Below, one piece after another: positions 53,088-64,000 of a DNA stretch of 64,000 nt. A program made the translations under genes and the position numbers. The stretch lies in NCBI GenBank assembly GCA_963969395.1, contig OZ017797.1, forward strand, positions 26,846,001-26,910,000, read 5' to 3'. Position 1 is the first letter of the stretch. Each line of letters starts with the position of its first letter. Source of the stretch: Pseudoscleropodium purum. Its lineage: Eukaryota > Streptophyta > Bryopsida > Hypnales > Brachytheciaceae. The notes beneath the pieces were generated by a model. That model saw only the letters and a program-made list of their open reading frames with translations. It was not told the DNA's origin and did not search any database.

Positions 53088-53825
53088 CTACTAAAGGACC
53101 AAATTGCATTTCGGGGGCAACATAACAATTTTGGGCAACTTACTATGAATGTAATTTTTTTTTTATTTGAAATTTTTACACAACATGGGACTAGGTTTTT
53201 CTTCAAGGCCCAACAATTTTGATAACTTTTGAATACGTGGTTAAAAAGTTATTGTACAATATGTTTTTTTTCCTTATTTGGGCTATTTGTGCAAATAAGA
53301 AAAAATCACTTTTTTCAAAAACAAAAATTTGAAATTTATTTTTTAGATTTATATATACTTGAAAAGCTTTGAATCATTCCATTTTAATTAATGAGATGAA
53401 AGTTATGAAGAGTTTTAGTTTGAAGGTAGGTATGGGTTTTCCACTCTAAGATAAATTTTGAGGTCCTTAATTTAATTCAATTTTCAATATTTTTGAAAAA
53501 CAAAAAACAATCTTACGATATAGATTGTTTATTACAATATTACAACCATTGGAATTGGCATTTTTCAATTCCATAACTAAATTCTTAACAATTTAGTCTT
53601 TTGTATCATTCTCTATTTTGTTCTACTTACCATTTTTTTCCTATATGTTTTACAACTCCAAATGATCTAAAAATTTTCAAACATGTAGCTAATTTGCCTT
53701 GAAGAATGAATCCAAAGAAGCACCACCAATATGGACATTTTTTCATACAAATGTGACTTTGTGAAGTGTAGTTGCCCTATTATTGTGAGGCATACTTGGG
53801 TTTCGATTTGGCTCTTGGGCACATG
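53088..53825. mobile_element. TTAA-flanked element, copy 2, right end lost
   Basis: The left end is TTAA then CTACTAAAGGACCAAATTGC. The interior matches copies 1 and 3: TGGGCAACTTACTATGAATG, GGCCCAACAATTTTGATAAC, AAAGCTTTGAATCATTCC, TTACAACCATTGGAATTGGC, CATGTAGCTAATTTGCCTTG, ACAAATGTGACTTTGTGAAG. The match fades near 53825 and no AGGGG-TTAA end follows, so the copy is truncated. Confidence 0.6.
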
Positions 53826-55957
53826 CTCTTTATTTGATACTCTATACGATTTGTTTCAAGTTGTCTTAATGTGAAGTCACAACCAAGATAGAATTTTCTC
53901 TCAAGCTATGATGTGTCTACCCAAACTAAAATCATTTTTAAAAGTATTACCTTCTAAGAAATGTTGATGAGTTTTTTAAATTAGGAAACAATGAATTGTT
54001 GATGTATTTGAGTATTACAAGCTAAATTGTGCAATAATTAGACCATTGCACTTTTGCATAGACATTATACCCATGAATGCTTCCATGTAAAAAAATCTCA
54101 TACAACTTGAATAGAGAGCATTTCATTAAATGAAATATGGTATAAAATATAGTACGAGCAATTTTTAAAGATTATAGAGCCAATTGTGACTCAAAAAACA
54201 ACAACACACTAAATCTTGCCCACAAAAGAGGGTTGCTATTATGTAAGTTTAAGAGTGTGAGTATATAAACCTAGAAGACTATACACCTATATTGTAGGTG
54301 TTTATGTTATAAATTTCTTTTATGATTATAATGTAATTATAATATAGGTACTTATTTTATAGGTGTTTATATTATAAACATTTTCAATGGTTGTAATGTA
54401 TCTACTTATATATATGCTCACAACTCACACACTCACATTTTTATGTTCATACTAGCACCATTGACCACAAAGTAGGTCCAACATGGTAATTTTTGGATTC
54501 TCCGAGGATGAAAGTAAACAAAGTCATCTATTTTGAGCCGTATCTTGGATATATTTTAGACCTATCTTAGCTAATTTGGGGTCTTTGATTGTAAATGTGA
54601 ATTCAAAATTTGTAGAAAGAAAATTATGTGAAAAATAAAAAAAGATAGGCTTCTACTAAAACAACTTGAATATATAAACAAAAGATGATAAGGCATGAGA
54701 ATAGCAATAGAACCCTTACACAATGACAATGATGTCAAGTCATATACTCTATCACTCTACTTCTCCTTTGAATTGGGACCACTCTTTTTAAGGATGTCAA
54801 ATTTGTATCCTAGGGTTTCTTTTACACCCATATAAAGATGTACCAAATCTCAACTTCAACCAAAATTGAAGAACTTATTACAAAAAACTTGGGAAAAAAT
54901 GCACGAATGACGATGGAAATAAGTTGAATAAGCAAATCTACAAGAACTTTGTCAATGGAGGCTACATTGAAGACACAATAGGAGTTGTCATGCCTTCTCT
55001 TAGAGTGAAACTTCTATGAGTGAAAAGAAGAACCAATCGGAGCCTTTCTCTATGAAAACGGTGTAACTCCCCTTTTCACTATGAGAATAATGAGAATGGA
55101 CTTAGCTTGTCAATCTTCATGGTTTCTCAATCTTCACACCCACTAGCGTGTCTTTGTCATTGCCACAATAAAATAAATTAAAAATGAAAATATTTTTCTA
55201 ATTTTTTAATTCAAAAAAACTTTGAAATTCAATATCTTTTCTATTATGAGTTAGTTTGCCATAAAACAAAGCCCATGCACCCCCTCCTTGTAGAGAGCTT
55301 TTTGACATTACTAAAAATGAGATAAGAGGGAACACAATTTCAAAGATCTCACCATAATAAACAAACTAAACAAAAAGCCTCATGTAAAGAATAGATTTTT
55401 CAACTACAAAGGAGAGAAAAAAAATTTCTCAATCTTTAGAGAATGGACATTCTACAATTCAAGGAGCGAGTGCCATGTCCTCATTCTCTTGAAGATTTAC
55501 GACGGAGAGAAGAAGCGGTGTGACAACCCCTAATGACAAGCAAAAGAGAAACTTTAGACTGATCTGGCTGAGGACCACAATTTGAAGAATTGAAGTGCTA
55601 AAACCCTAACCTGAAAAACGGAATGAAAACCTGAATGGATGAAGTAATGCATGTGTCCCAATAGGATGAACGTATTAAACTATAATGAATGACAATTCAT
55701 AAGTTCATTCATCCACTTCATTTACAAAATTAGGGATGGAAGCTCTTTGCGAAGTACTCTGGACTCAATTGTTGTTAGGCATTTGTTCAAAGATTTGCAG
55801 ATTGTGTGAATGCTTTGTTTGTGTGAGGCGTTGCAAGATGATTCCAGAGGATATTAACTTAGAGATTTGATTTACGTGTTGGAGGACCAGGGGTCATTTG
55901 CGGGGAAAAAGAGTTTGCTAGTGCCCCAATTGTGAAGAAGGTGCAGTGTTTGTTGTA
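53826..55957. other. AT-rich spacer, then host-like flank of the Tc1 element
   Basis: A foldback-like stretch occurs at about 54236-54440 (TATAGGTGTTTAT and ATAAACACCTA-type words on both sides), possibly a MITE related to one near 20.8 kb. From about 55500 to 55957 the sequence is host-like. A plus-strand frame from about 55870 stays open up to the transposon. Confidence 0.35.
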
Positions 55958-57669
55958 TAGTGGGGTACCAATCAAAATGTCATTTTCGAATTCGCAGTGA
56001 GAAAAATTTCAATACTTCCAACTTTGAAAGCCTCTTGAGAGCTCAAAAATTGGTATTTTACCAAAAAATTTTACCAAAAAATTATCTTTAAGTTAATTAT
56101 ATGTATGCCAAATTTCAAGGCCAAAAAATTCACCGAAAAAAAGTTATTCAAAATCTACCAACATTGGTAACTGTGGAAATTTTTTCACTACTGCCAACTT
56201 TGACAGCCTCCCAAAGATTGAATTATTTTTTTTTTGCCATGAAATTCTTGGAACAAAAACTTCTTTATGTTAATAAAATATGATAAAAATTTCAAGACCA
56301 AAAGATTAATACAAAAAAAGATATTAACAATCTACCAATATGTGTCGTTTTGAGAAACAATTGTGAAAACCGTTTCACTACTTCAACTTTGACACCCTCC
56401 CAAGGGCTGAAAAATTTCTTATTTACCATGAAATTTTTGGCACAACATTCTCTTTATGATAACAACATTCATGCCAAATTTCAAGGTCAAAAAATTTATA
56501 CATAAAAAAATATTTACAATCTACCAATGTGTGTAGTTGTGAGATACCTTTTATTAAAGACATTGAAATTGTTGAAATATGTCAGACAATCATGCTTCTA
56601 GGTTGAAATTCTCCAGATGATGCAATCTCTAATCATAAATGCTTTTCAAAAAAATCAAGGATAGCCAAATTTAGTTGTGTGCACTTGTCACATCTCAAAG
56701 ACTGCACTTGTTTAAAAATTGGAGACCATATATACATGAAGAAGCTTTTTCTTCTCAATAAGAATGCTTGCATTTACAATAGAGCATTATAGGAGGTGGG
56801 ATGTGGGATGATGAGAGAAGCAAGTGATGGGTGATTATTTTCTAAGCACAGGATTGAAACTTTTGGAGAAGCTTGATTGGTTTGCAAATTCTCCCGATCT
56901 CAATTCAATTGAGAACCTTTGGAAGATTTTGAAAGATGTTGTGCAACATGGCCCAATATGTCCAAAAAATCTAGATGACTTGAAGGTAGTTATTGAAAGA
57001 GAGTGGAGGTTAATCAATGGTACAAAGCTCCTTCAACTATGTCATTCTATGCCCTCTAGGTTACAAGCAATGATTGAGGCAAATGGAGGACATACACGTT
57101 GGTAGATTGTAAATATTTTTTTTTGTATAAATTTTTTGACCTTGAAATTTGGCATGAATGCTTTTATTGTAAAGAGAATGTTGTGCCAAAAATTTCATGG
57201 TAAATAAGAAATTTTTCAGTCCTTGGGAGGGTGTCAAAGTTGAAGTAGTGAAACGGTTTTCACAATTGTTTCTCAAAACAACACATGTTGATAGATTGTT
57301 AATATCTTTTTTTGTATTAATCTTTTGATCTTGAAATTTGTATCATATGTTATTAACATAAAGATGTTTTTGTTTCAAGAATTTCATGGCAAAAAAATAA
57401 TAATTCAATTTTTTAAAGGCTGTCAAAGTTGGCAGCAGTGAAAAAATTTCCACAGCTACCAATGTTGGTAGATTTTGAATAACTTTTTTTCGGTGAATGT
57501 TTTGGCCTTGAAATTTGGCATACATATAATTAACTTAAAGATAATTCTTTGGTAAAACTTTTGTGGTAAAATATCAATTTTTGAGCTCTCAAGAGGCTTT
57601 CAAAGTTGGCAGTACTGAAATTTTTCTCACTTCGAATTCGAAAACGACATTTTGATTGGTACCCCACTG
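55958..57669. mobile_element. Tc1-like transposon, non-autonomous, 578-bp inverted repeats
   Basis: The ends are (C/T)AGTGGGGTACCAATCAAAA flanked by TA on both sides (55956-55957 and 57670-57671), the Tc1/mariner target duplication. The two arms (55958-56535 and 57092-57669) are inverted repeats at roughly 95 percent identity by eye. Each arm contains three sub-units spaced 176-189 bp, each starting near CAACTTTGA(A/C)A(G/C)CCTC (left arm 56018, 56194, 56383) and ending in a CTACCAA word. Between the arms lies about 556 bp with a broken transposase. The arrangement recalls the IR/DR layout of some animal Tc1 elements but with much longer arms. Confidence 0.88.
56536..57108 (+). pseudogene. 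Tc1-like transposase remnant
   Basis: The open part (56824-57105) encodes GLKLLEKLDWFANSPDLNSI followed by ENLWKILKDVV, the classic SPDLNxIENLW block around the third catalytic residue, here Glu (DD34E type rather than the DD39D of plant mariners). Upstream, in another frame, a stretch near 56710-56790 encodes MKKLFLLNKNACIYNRAL, like the region before the first catalytic Asp. The part with the first and second Asp is deleted and stops interrupt the rest. The C-terminus ends TRW with its stop codon inside the right inverted repeat. It cannot encode an active enzyme. Confidence 0.85.
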
Positions 57670-57671
57670 TA

Positions 57672-60600
57672 CAGGAGTGTGAAGGTAGGACGGGCGTTTC
57701 TTCTTGGGCTATTTTCATCGTTTGGACAAGCAGGCATGTATGACACGGTTGAATTCCGAAACGTGCCGGGTTCGGATCTGTGGAGCAGCGGGGTCTGGAC
57801 ATGGTTCTCATTCCGGCGCGGTGCCGCACTTCTTGTCATGTAGAATGTTCGTTAGATGAGAAGCTGAATCTTTTGGGTGTGGGCTCTTGAAGTCAACGAC
57901 GGAATGGAGTATTGTATTGTCTTGTTGAATCTCGTAATGAGTTACCGGGTCGAAAGTTGCAGAATCTATGAGTAACTTAACTACGGGATTTTTCCCCCAT
58001 TGCTTTGGATTCACTGTCAAGCTGGGATTACTGATTCTTGTGCACTTTCTTACCGAAATGGTGGCTTGGGAGTTCAAGAGAAGTTCAAATTTTAGAGCTC
58101 AGACGGAACTGATTTGTAGTTTCTCCACGTTCCAAACACGAGGGGTTGGAACGTGGACCTTGAGATTTATCACTGGATTTATGTATCATACGGAGTATCT
58201 CATTATATCAATGGCTCTTTCCAGAGCTTCACAAATATGGTATTATTATGAGTTCTTGGTGCCCTTTGCTCAAAACTGGAAAAATCCATTTGTCGGACTG
58301 GAATCGGTTGATGGTGGATCGGATGGAGTAGGATGAAGCGGAGGGCTGACAGTTCTCAGGTATGTAACAATGCTCGCAACAGTCTGAGCGTTTTGGATGG
58401 CATTGACCAACCCTGTATCCGGGATTCCATGGCCTGAAAGCGTGACATAAAATGCGAAGAATTAGTGTTTTCAGAATCTAGAAGGCCAAATTTGGTACTC
58501 CTAGCATTGGTCGAGTACTATGAAGCTCAAAATGTGTTAGAAAGGGCACCATCAGAAGGGTTTTTTGGTTCAGGGTTTACTCCTCTTATTACCGGTAGCA
58601 AGACGAAATTCCTTTCAGTTCCTTTGCACTGAAAAATTGTTTGCCTTCCAGCGCAATCTTAATGGCCTTGTTGCATGTGCTGATTGAAGGTCGGTAGGAG
58701 TGCGAGATACGCCGAGTAATACACATCACAAGGATCATTTTTGAGTGAGGTTGCTGAGATCAAGCCTTTGCGTTGGAGACCGCGTTCGAGGCCACGCCCA
58801 TTCCATTCCTTAGGATTGAACATGGCATTTGAAAGAGATGTCATGGAAGTCGAAGAACTTGTTGATGGAAGAATGAAATTCTTTCGGCAATTTAGAAGCT
58901 GGGTTCTTCTGCAAAAGAAAAAAATAAAGCTTTGCCCATCGGAGTTCTTAGACTCATATAGCATCCACAACCACGAATTCAGACCCTAAACCCTAATCTG
59001 AATAATGTAACATCATATTCAAGTAATCCTAAAAAATATGAATCAAACATCTAGGTTATATCAGTTTCCTCATTAATTGAACCCAAGTCTTGCAGGAAGT
59101 TCTTTCCGCTAAATATTATTCAGTTGCTTGTGGTGATAGTCAAAATTGAATATGATCTGAAGAAATTCCATGAAGATTAGAATATACCATATTAAACCTG
59201 TCCAGGGATCCAAAGCCGATTGGCTCTTCACCTACTAACAGGAGACACTACTTAATGATAAATATTTGGTAATTTTGGAATAATTTCCACAATCAGCATT
59301 ATTAATGTCGCTTGAGTTATAGTTTTCACATGACCTTGGCATGCAAAATTGATTGAAATGTTCATTTGATTCAAAAAGAAAATGAAATCGATCGAAATGG
59401 AATCAGCACAACTGAGACTGCACGCTTTTACATCATCTGCATATCATAACTTAAGTAGATATGCGCCTCGATAGACTCCACGATTCAAAGTGCTTTATCT
59501 GGTTTTGAATGTCGCGTCATACGCAACGTATATGGGACTGATACCTCCACGGCAGTTCTGGAGTTTCAAAGCTTTCGACTGCTCCAGAAATCAAGGAAGT
59601 ACATGAAGCCAGCCGAGCAACCAAACACCACTTGCAGGACAGCGCAGGAGTTCAGATTTCTCATTATCCTGTTAATAGAAGGTAGTCCTTTCTTGTCAAG
59701 GATGGGGCTTAGAAAAACAAGAAACACTCAGTTAGAATTTAATAAATGCGCGAAAGTTGAGAGAGCACTTGACATAGATCCTGGGTTACAGAAGCCCTGG
59801 ATTCAACGCGTCTTCCCCAAGTAACCTCCCATTGGAGTTTACCACTGTTGCAAATTCCAAGCAGCAATTATAAAGAATGGAAAAGGTGGATGCCGGGAGC
59901 ATTCCTGAACAAGTTCAGGTTCATCAACTGCCACAGCCCTTCATATTCAAAAAAGTTGGAAAGTTCAGTTCATCGGAATTCAGCCCTAGAAGAGTATCTT
60001 CAACTCAAAATGCAGAATACACCGTACCGTAGATGTCCGTGATGAACCAACCTGGTCTGCGTCGTCCGTCGTTCCAGGGATAGGTTCGTGCGTTTCCAGA
60101 CAGGGATTTTTTGGGAGCTGGGCCCCCAACACCACATAGGTGACTCAGTCATGTCCAACAGGGAAGACTTCGACGAAGCTTTGGCTTACTGTCTGTACAG
60201 ACGTGCAGACCGTCCCGTGGAATCCAGAAATCTGGCCAAGCATTTCAACAGCACGGTTCCCCAGAAATGGAAACGGTCTTCATCCTCAGAAATAGAATAG
60301 TAGTATGAAAGTACTTTTCACGTGGGGAAAGCTGTCTGTGCACGCAAGCAGGTCCACCTACGACTGGGCCAGAGCTCCAGCAAGCCTACCAGACCCCTAA
60401 CCCTGGCTCCTTCACAGTTCATGGTGGCTATGGCGCTCTTTCCTTTGTCGAACTCTGTATTTATGCTACTCTTCCCCCTGCGGGTGTTTTTGCCTCAGAG
60501 ATTCGCATCCAGCTTTTGCACCTCCGAAGCTACATGGTCTGAACATCTCCACGTGCATGTTCACGCTCTCATCTTGCAAACTTTCCTGCTTCGTTGCTAC

Positions 60601-61100
60601 CATAGTCGGCATCTGGGAACTTACTCTAGCTCTGTAAGTTTCACTGTGCTGGGGTTGTGCCTTCATTCATAAAAGTAGCTTCACTTCCTCGACAATTTTT
60701 TTCTGCGTGATACCACAAAGGTGGATTGTGGGGTTGGGAGCTCGAGATCTGGATGTCAAGAGAGTTTGGTAACACGTTTGTGTTGGTGTTCGTTTCCGTC
60801 GTTTTGTTCTGAGTGACATCCGAACTACGGTCGAACTTGTGTTTCGAACTTTCGTTGTAGTCTTGTTGGCTTCTTCTCTGCTCCGTCATTTCGTCGCTGA
60901 AGTTTCAAACTGACGACGCAAGATGGCAGATCGTCTCCTTGTTTCTTGCTGAGAGTGGGAGTTGGGTGCAATCTGGGGCGCTCCTCTCCCTTGCAACTGC
61001 ATCCACATCGCATGTAAGGTGTGTATTCTGAATGGACAGACAAACTACCTTATCTTCCTTCATTGAAGCTGTTTCACAGTTATGGTATGCTTTTGATTTT
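57672..61100. other. Host-like island, open frames unresolved
   Basis: Several frames have protein-like composition but no family I recognise. On the minus strand these are 57808-58077 (contains NPKQWGKNPVVKLLIDSATF), about 58340-58450 after a CAG acceptor (GHGIPDTGLVNAIQNAQTVA), and 58659-58970 (contains AMFNPKEWNGRGLERGLQRK). They could be exons of one minus-strand gene or a decayed gene. On the plus strand 60088-60300 encodes REDFDEALAYCLYRRADRPV. No complete model could be built. Confidence 0.35.
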
Positions 61101-61449
61101 TCACTTTGCTAATTGTGGATGAATGGTACGGTGTGTCCCTCTCTTTTGAAAGTTTGAAAGGATAGTGAGGGAATGTCACCTGCTTACTTCATAAGTGAGT
61201 GAATTAATAGCCTCCCGTATAGGTATTTTCATTATCCCTCTATATCTATATATTTTTTTGTGCTTCTAAATATGCTAGATTGCAATTGATATGGGATTTT
61301 CAACTATATCCCACATCTTATTTATATATCCCTACATCATACAATATTAGTATTTTGATTAGCATTTTTGTATTATATGTAACCTTGTATCTAGTACATA
61401 TTTATTCATTTGTTGTAAATGTATTAGGCGTTTGATTTGATTTGATTAC

Positions 61450-62399
61450 CCCCTAAATGTCCCAACTGCATTTTTTGATAATATAGCAATTCTGGATAGT
61501 TCACTATGAATGGAGTTTATATATATATTTATTTATTTTTAAAAAATTTACTGAAATTTTAATCATGAAATGTGCTCAAGGAGTAGCTTTAAGGCTCAAC
61601 AATTTTCATAAGTTTTGACTAAATGGTGAAAAAGTTATCATATGATATATACTTTTCATTGCTAAGTGAGAAGCTCGGGCAAGAATAAAAACTTCCTAAA
61701 AATCACTTTTTTTGAAAATCAAAATTTGAAATTGGTTCTTTAGATTAATATATATACTTGGAAAGCTTTAAATCATTCCATTTTGATCAATGGATCAAAT
61801 GTTATGAAGACTTTTAGTTTGCAGGAGATTGTGGGTTGTTATTGAATCTATATTTTAAGACAAACTTGAAAGTCATTTACTTAACTTAGTTTTCTATAAA
61901 ATTGATAAAAAAAAATAAGAACATAAGTGTAAATTGATTATTACAACATTACAACCATTGGGATTGGCATTTTTCAATTCCATAAATAAAGTGTTAACAA
62001 TTTTGAATTTTGAATCATTCTCTACTTCTTTTTATTTAATACTTAATATTTTTTTCTTATATGTTGTATAATCCCAATTGATTTGAAAATTTTCAAACAT
62101 GTAGCCAACTTGACTTGACCACCATTTTAGATGTTTTTTCATACAAATGTGACCTTATGAAGTGTAACTGCCTGTTTTTTTGCACAGCCAAAAAAAAAAT
62201 ATGTATTACTTCAATTGCTAATATCTTGCAATTTAGTAATTTACGTGGTAGAAATTTCTGAAATTTTTTGTACATCTTTTCAAACTAGCATACTACAAGA
62301 TCCTATTGTTACATGTGTCCAATTTTTTTATTTTTTTTATTTTTTAAATTTGGTACTTAAAGCCATTTTGGTGAAAACATAGTCAAAGTCATTTAGGGG
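61450..62399. mobile_element. TTAA-flanked element, copy 3, 950 bp
   Basis: The left end is TTAC (one change from TTAA) then CCCCTAAATGTCCCAACTGC. The right end is CATTTAGGGG then TTAA (62400-62403). The interior aligns with copies 1 and 2, and the last 300 bases align with the right end of copy 1: CATGTAGCCAACTTG, TATCTTGCAATTTAG, ACGTGGTAGAAATTTCTGAA, ATACTACAAGATCCTAT, TTTTGGTGAAAACATAGTC. It lacks about 590 bp relative to copy 1 and has no coding frame. Confidence 0.7.
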
Positions 62400-62403
62400 T
62401 TAA

Positions 62404-63712
62404 ATTTAGTTGGAGGGAGGGACGGTTGGAAGAAAAGCATCTTTTCAAGGGATGGTAGATGAATGCATCCAATAGTCCATTAGGTTTGGATAAAAAGCAG
62501 CCAATGGTCATTGCAATTAAAGATTAAAACAACATGTTGCAATCATAGATGGAAGATAAATTGTAATTTTGAGACAAATGTGAGATATGTTACAAAGCAT
62601 GATTCTTTTATAAAGTTGTTGTGAAACTTATCTTGTAGTTGCTAGATTGATTGATTGCAATTGTGTGGGAGTAGTATTGATTATGAATTGTTGTTTGTGT
62701 CCAATTATAGAATGAACTTTATTGTAATTGCTTCTATTCTAGTTCAATGAGTTCCAAAGAATTACATACAATCAATTAGTTATTTCATCATGTACTAACT
62801 TCGATTTTTGAAGTTGATCTCTATTCTTTTTTCATTACAAATGGGAGGATAACTGGGAGCTTAAGTGCAATACATTCTTTAAGTAATCCTCCTTTTTATA
62901 AAATGATTCAATTTTGATGAATTCTACAAAAATGTTGTGTAGATAAGTTTTTGAGGACATTCTTGTAACACCACTATTCATCTATTGACATGAGAGGTTT
63001 AAAATGTTTGCTTGATTCTATTGTATTTGATTAGCGGCACTTGGAATGATTTTAGGCGCAGCTGAGGTATCTTTGCTTGCTTGGTAATTGTCAAGATTCA
63101 ACAATACCTAAAGATTTTTGACATTTAAGTTTCATTCGTTACCTAATATATTTTGAATATGGACTTATCAATTAAGAGGTATGACATTTCTCCAAAATTT
63201 TATCAAGCTTATGTTTTTCTCAAAAAACATGGCATTCCATAGACAATTGTAGTGTCAATGAGTTGTAATTGTTGAATCTTGAGATTGAGGATAGTGAGCA
63301 ATGAATGTATATGATGTTGTTAATGTTTTCAACTGGCCCACCAATTTGTATCTAAGAGATGTCATTTATGAATCTTATCAAATTGTGTTCCAATTGGTTG
63401 ACTTCAACTACTAATGAATATTGGGTCCTAGTTTAAACTATCCTAATATTGCATTAATCTTGTGTATGAATCATAGTCTTTAATATAGTTTGGAATGCAA
63501 TCTTTGATACCAATTGTTGTACAATACCAAAATTATTAATCATCTTTTTTTGAATTTTTTGAATTTATACTTCATAATATTAATGTAAAGTATTTTTATT
63601 TATAAAGTTTGAAAAAGATTGTTGTATTTTATAATTCTTAATTATTGTATGATACTAGATTTGAGTAAGTATTGGTAAATAGTTTTGATACAATTCTTTA
63701 TGCAAGATGATT
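62404..63712. other. AT-rich spacer, no gene seen
   Basis: No frames of interest and no delimited repeats. Confidence 0.5.
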
Positions 63713-63716
63713 TTAA

Positions 63717-64000
63717 CTCCTAAAGGACCATTGTCCCTTTGAGGGACAAATGGGATTTGGGGCATGTACTAACGGTCTGAAATTTTTTCCTTATTTTTTG
63801 AATTTTTTTAAGATAGAAAAATTGATTAGCTTCATGGGAATATAATTTTTTTTTTCAATTGGTGCCCGGAAACAAAAGTTATGCTCAAATAAACTCAACA
63901 TAGGGGACGGGGGGTAACAAAAAACATTTCAAAATTTTAAATTTAAATTTTTTTAAATTGAAAAAGAAATTTCCTCATAGGTTGTATTTTTGTGTACATG
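63717..64000. mobile_element. TTAA-flanked element, copy 4, left end only
   Basis: TTAA (63713-63716) is followed by CTCCTAAAGGACCATTGTCC, close to the left end of copies 1 and 2. The interior is more diverged but keeps GTACTAAC, AAAAGTTATG-like words in the expected order. The element runs off the window. Confidence 0.5.

Noticed and set aside
56101..57525. Similar 60-residue frames on both strands (MYAKFQGQ...)
   Set aside because: They are mirror images created by the inverted-repeat arms of the Tc1-like element, not genes.
58659..58970. Lipoxygenase C-terminal fragment on the minus strand
   Set aside because: A vague resemblance around the Trp-Asn-Gly and Arg-Gly-Leu residues did not hold when compared with remembered family motifs.

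Overview
This is a nuclear window from a land plant. Support comes from a three-exon AWPM-19/PM19-like membrane protein gene, a 16-exon organelle-type ABC-F gene whose introns all have GT-AG ends, a decayed 5' end of the plant listerin (LTN1) gene, ubiquitin-like genes and plant-style MITEs. The low gene density, very AT-rich spacers and absence of any recognisable LTR retrotransposon would fit a bryophyte such as a peat moss. That is a guess from overall look only; the sequence alone does not fix the species.

The window alternates between gene-bearing islands of ordinary composition and long AT-rich blocks (about 17.0-25.0, 27.1-28.0, 34.8-38.0, 39.8-43.9, 45.5-47.6, 52.0-57.6 and 61.1-64.0 kb). 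The AT-rich blocks have no convincing host genes but do contain mobile-element remains. These include a family flanked by TTAA whose ends begin CCCCTAAAGGACC (copies at 22.0, 53.1, 61.4 and 63.7 kb, plus a reverse end at 24.77 kb), a Tc1-like element with 578-bp inverted repeats (55.96-57.67 kb), a 2.4-kb inverted repeat (35.5-37.9 kb), a CACTA-type MITE (41.2 kb) and a Stowaway-like MITE (40.0-40.5 kb).

Region by region: 0-6.5 kb holds one doubtful small gene (2072-2311) and little else. 6.5-11.1 kb is a tandemly duplicated ubiquitin-like locus. Its first copy is a relic broken by an insertion, its second is an intact two-domain gene (9491-10027), and the intact gene is followed by about four copies of a 270-310-bp repeat derived from its 3' flank. 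13.4-14.7 kb holds a small putative secreted protein and a second two-domain ubiquitin-like gene on the minus strand. 25.99-27.15 kb is a listerin pseudogene. 28.65-34.6 kb is the best gene in the window, encoding an EttA-type ABC-F translation factor of about 659 residues with a leader that looks like an organelle transit peptide. 39.2-39.5 kb holds exon-like frames of an unknown broken gene. 49.58-50.74 kb is the AWPM-19 gene. 57.7-61.1 kb is an island with open frames I could not identify.

The genes do not form an obvious pathway. Ubiquitin-like proteins, a ribosome-quality-control ligase relic and a ribosome-binding ABC-F factor all relate to protein turnover or translation, but their proximity is most simply read as chance.
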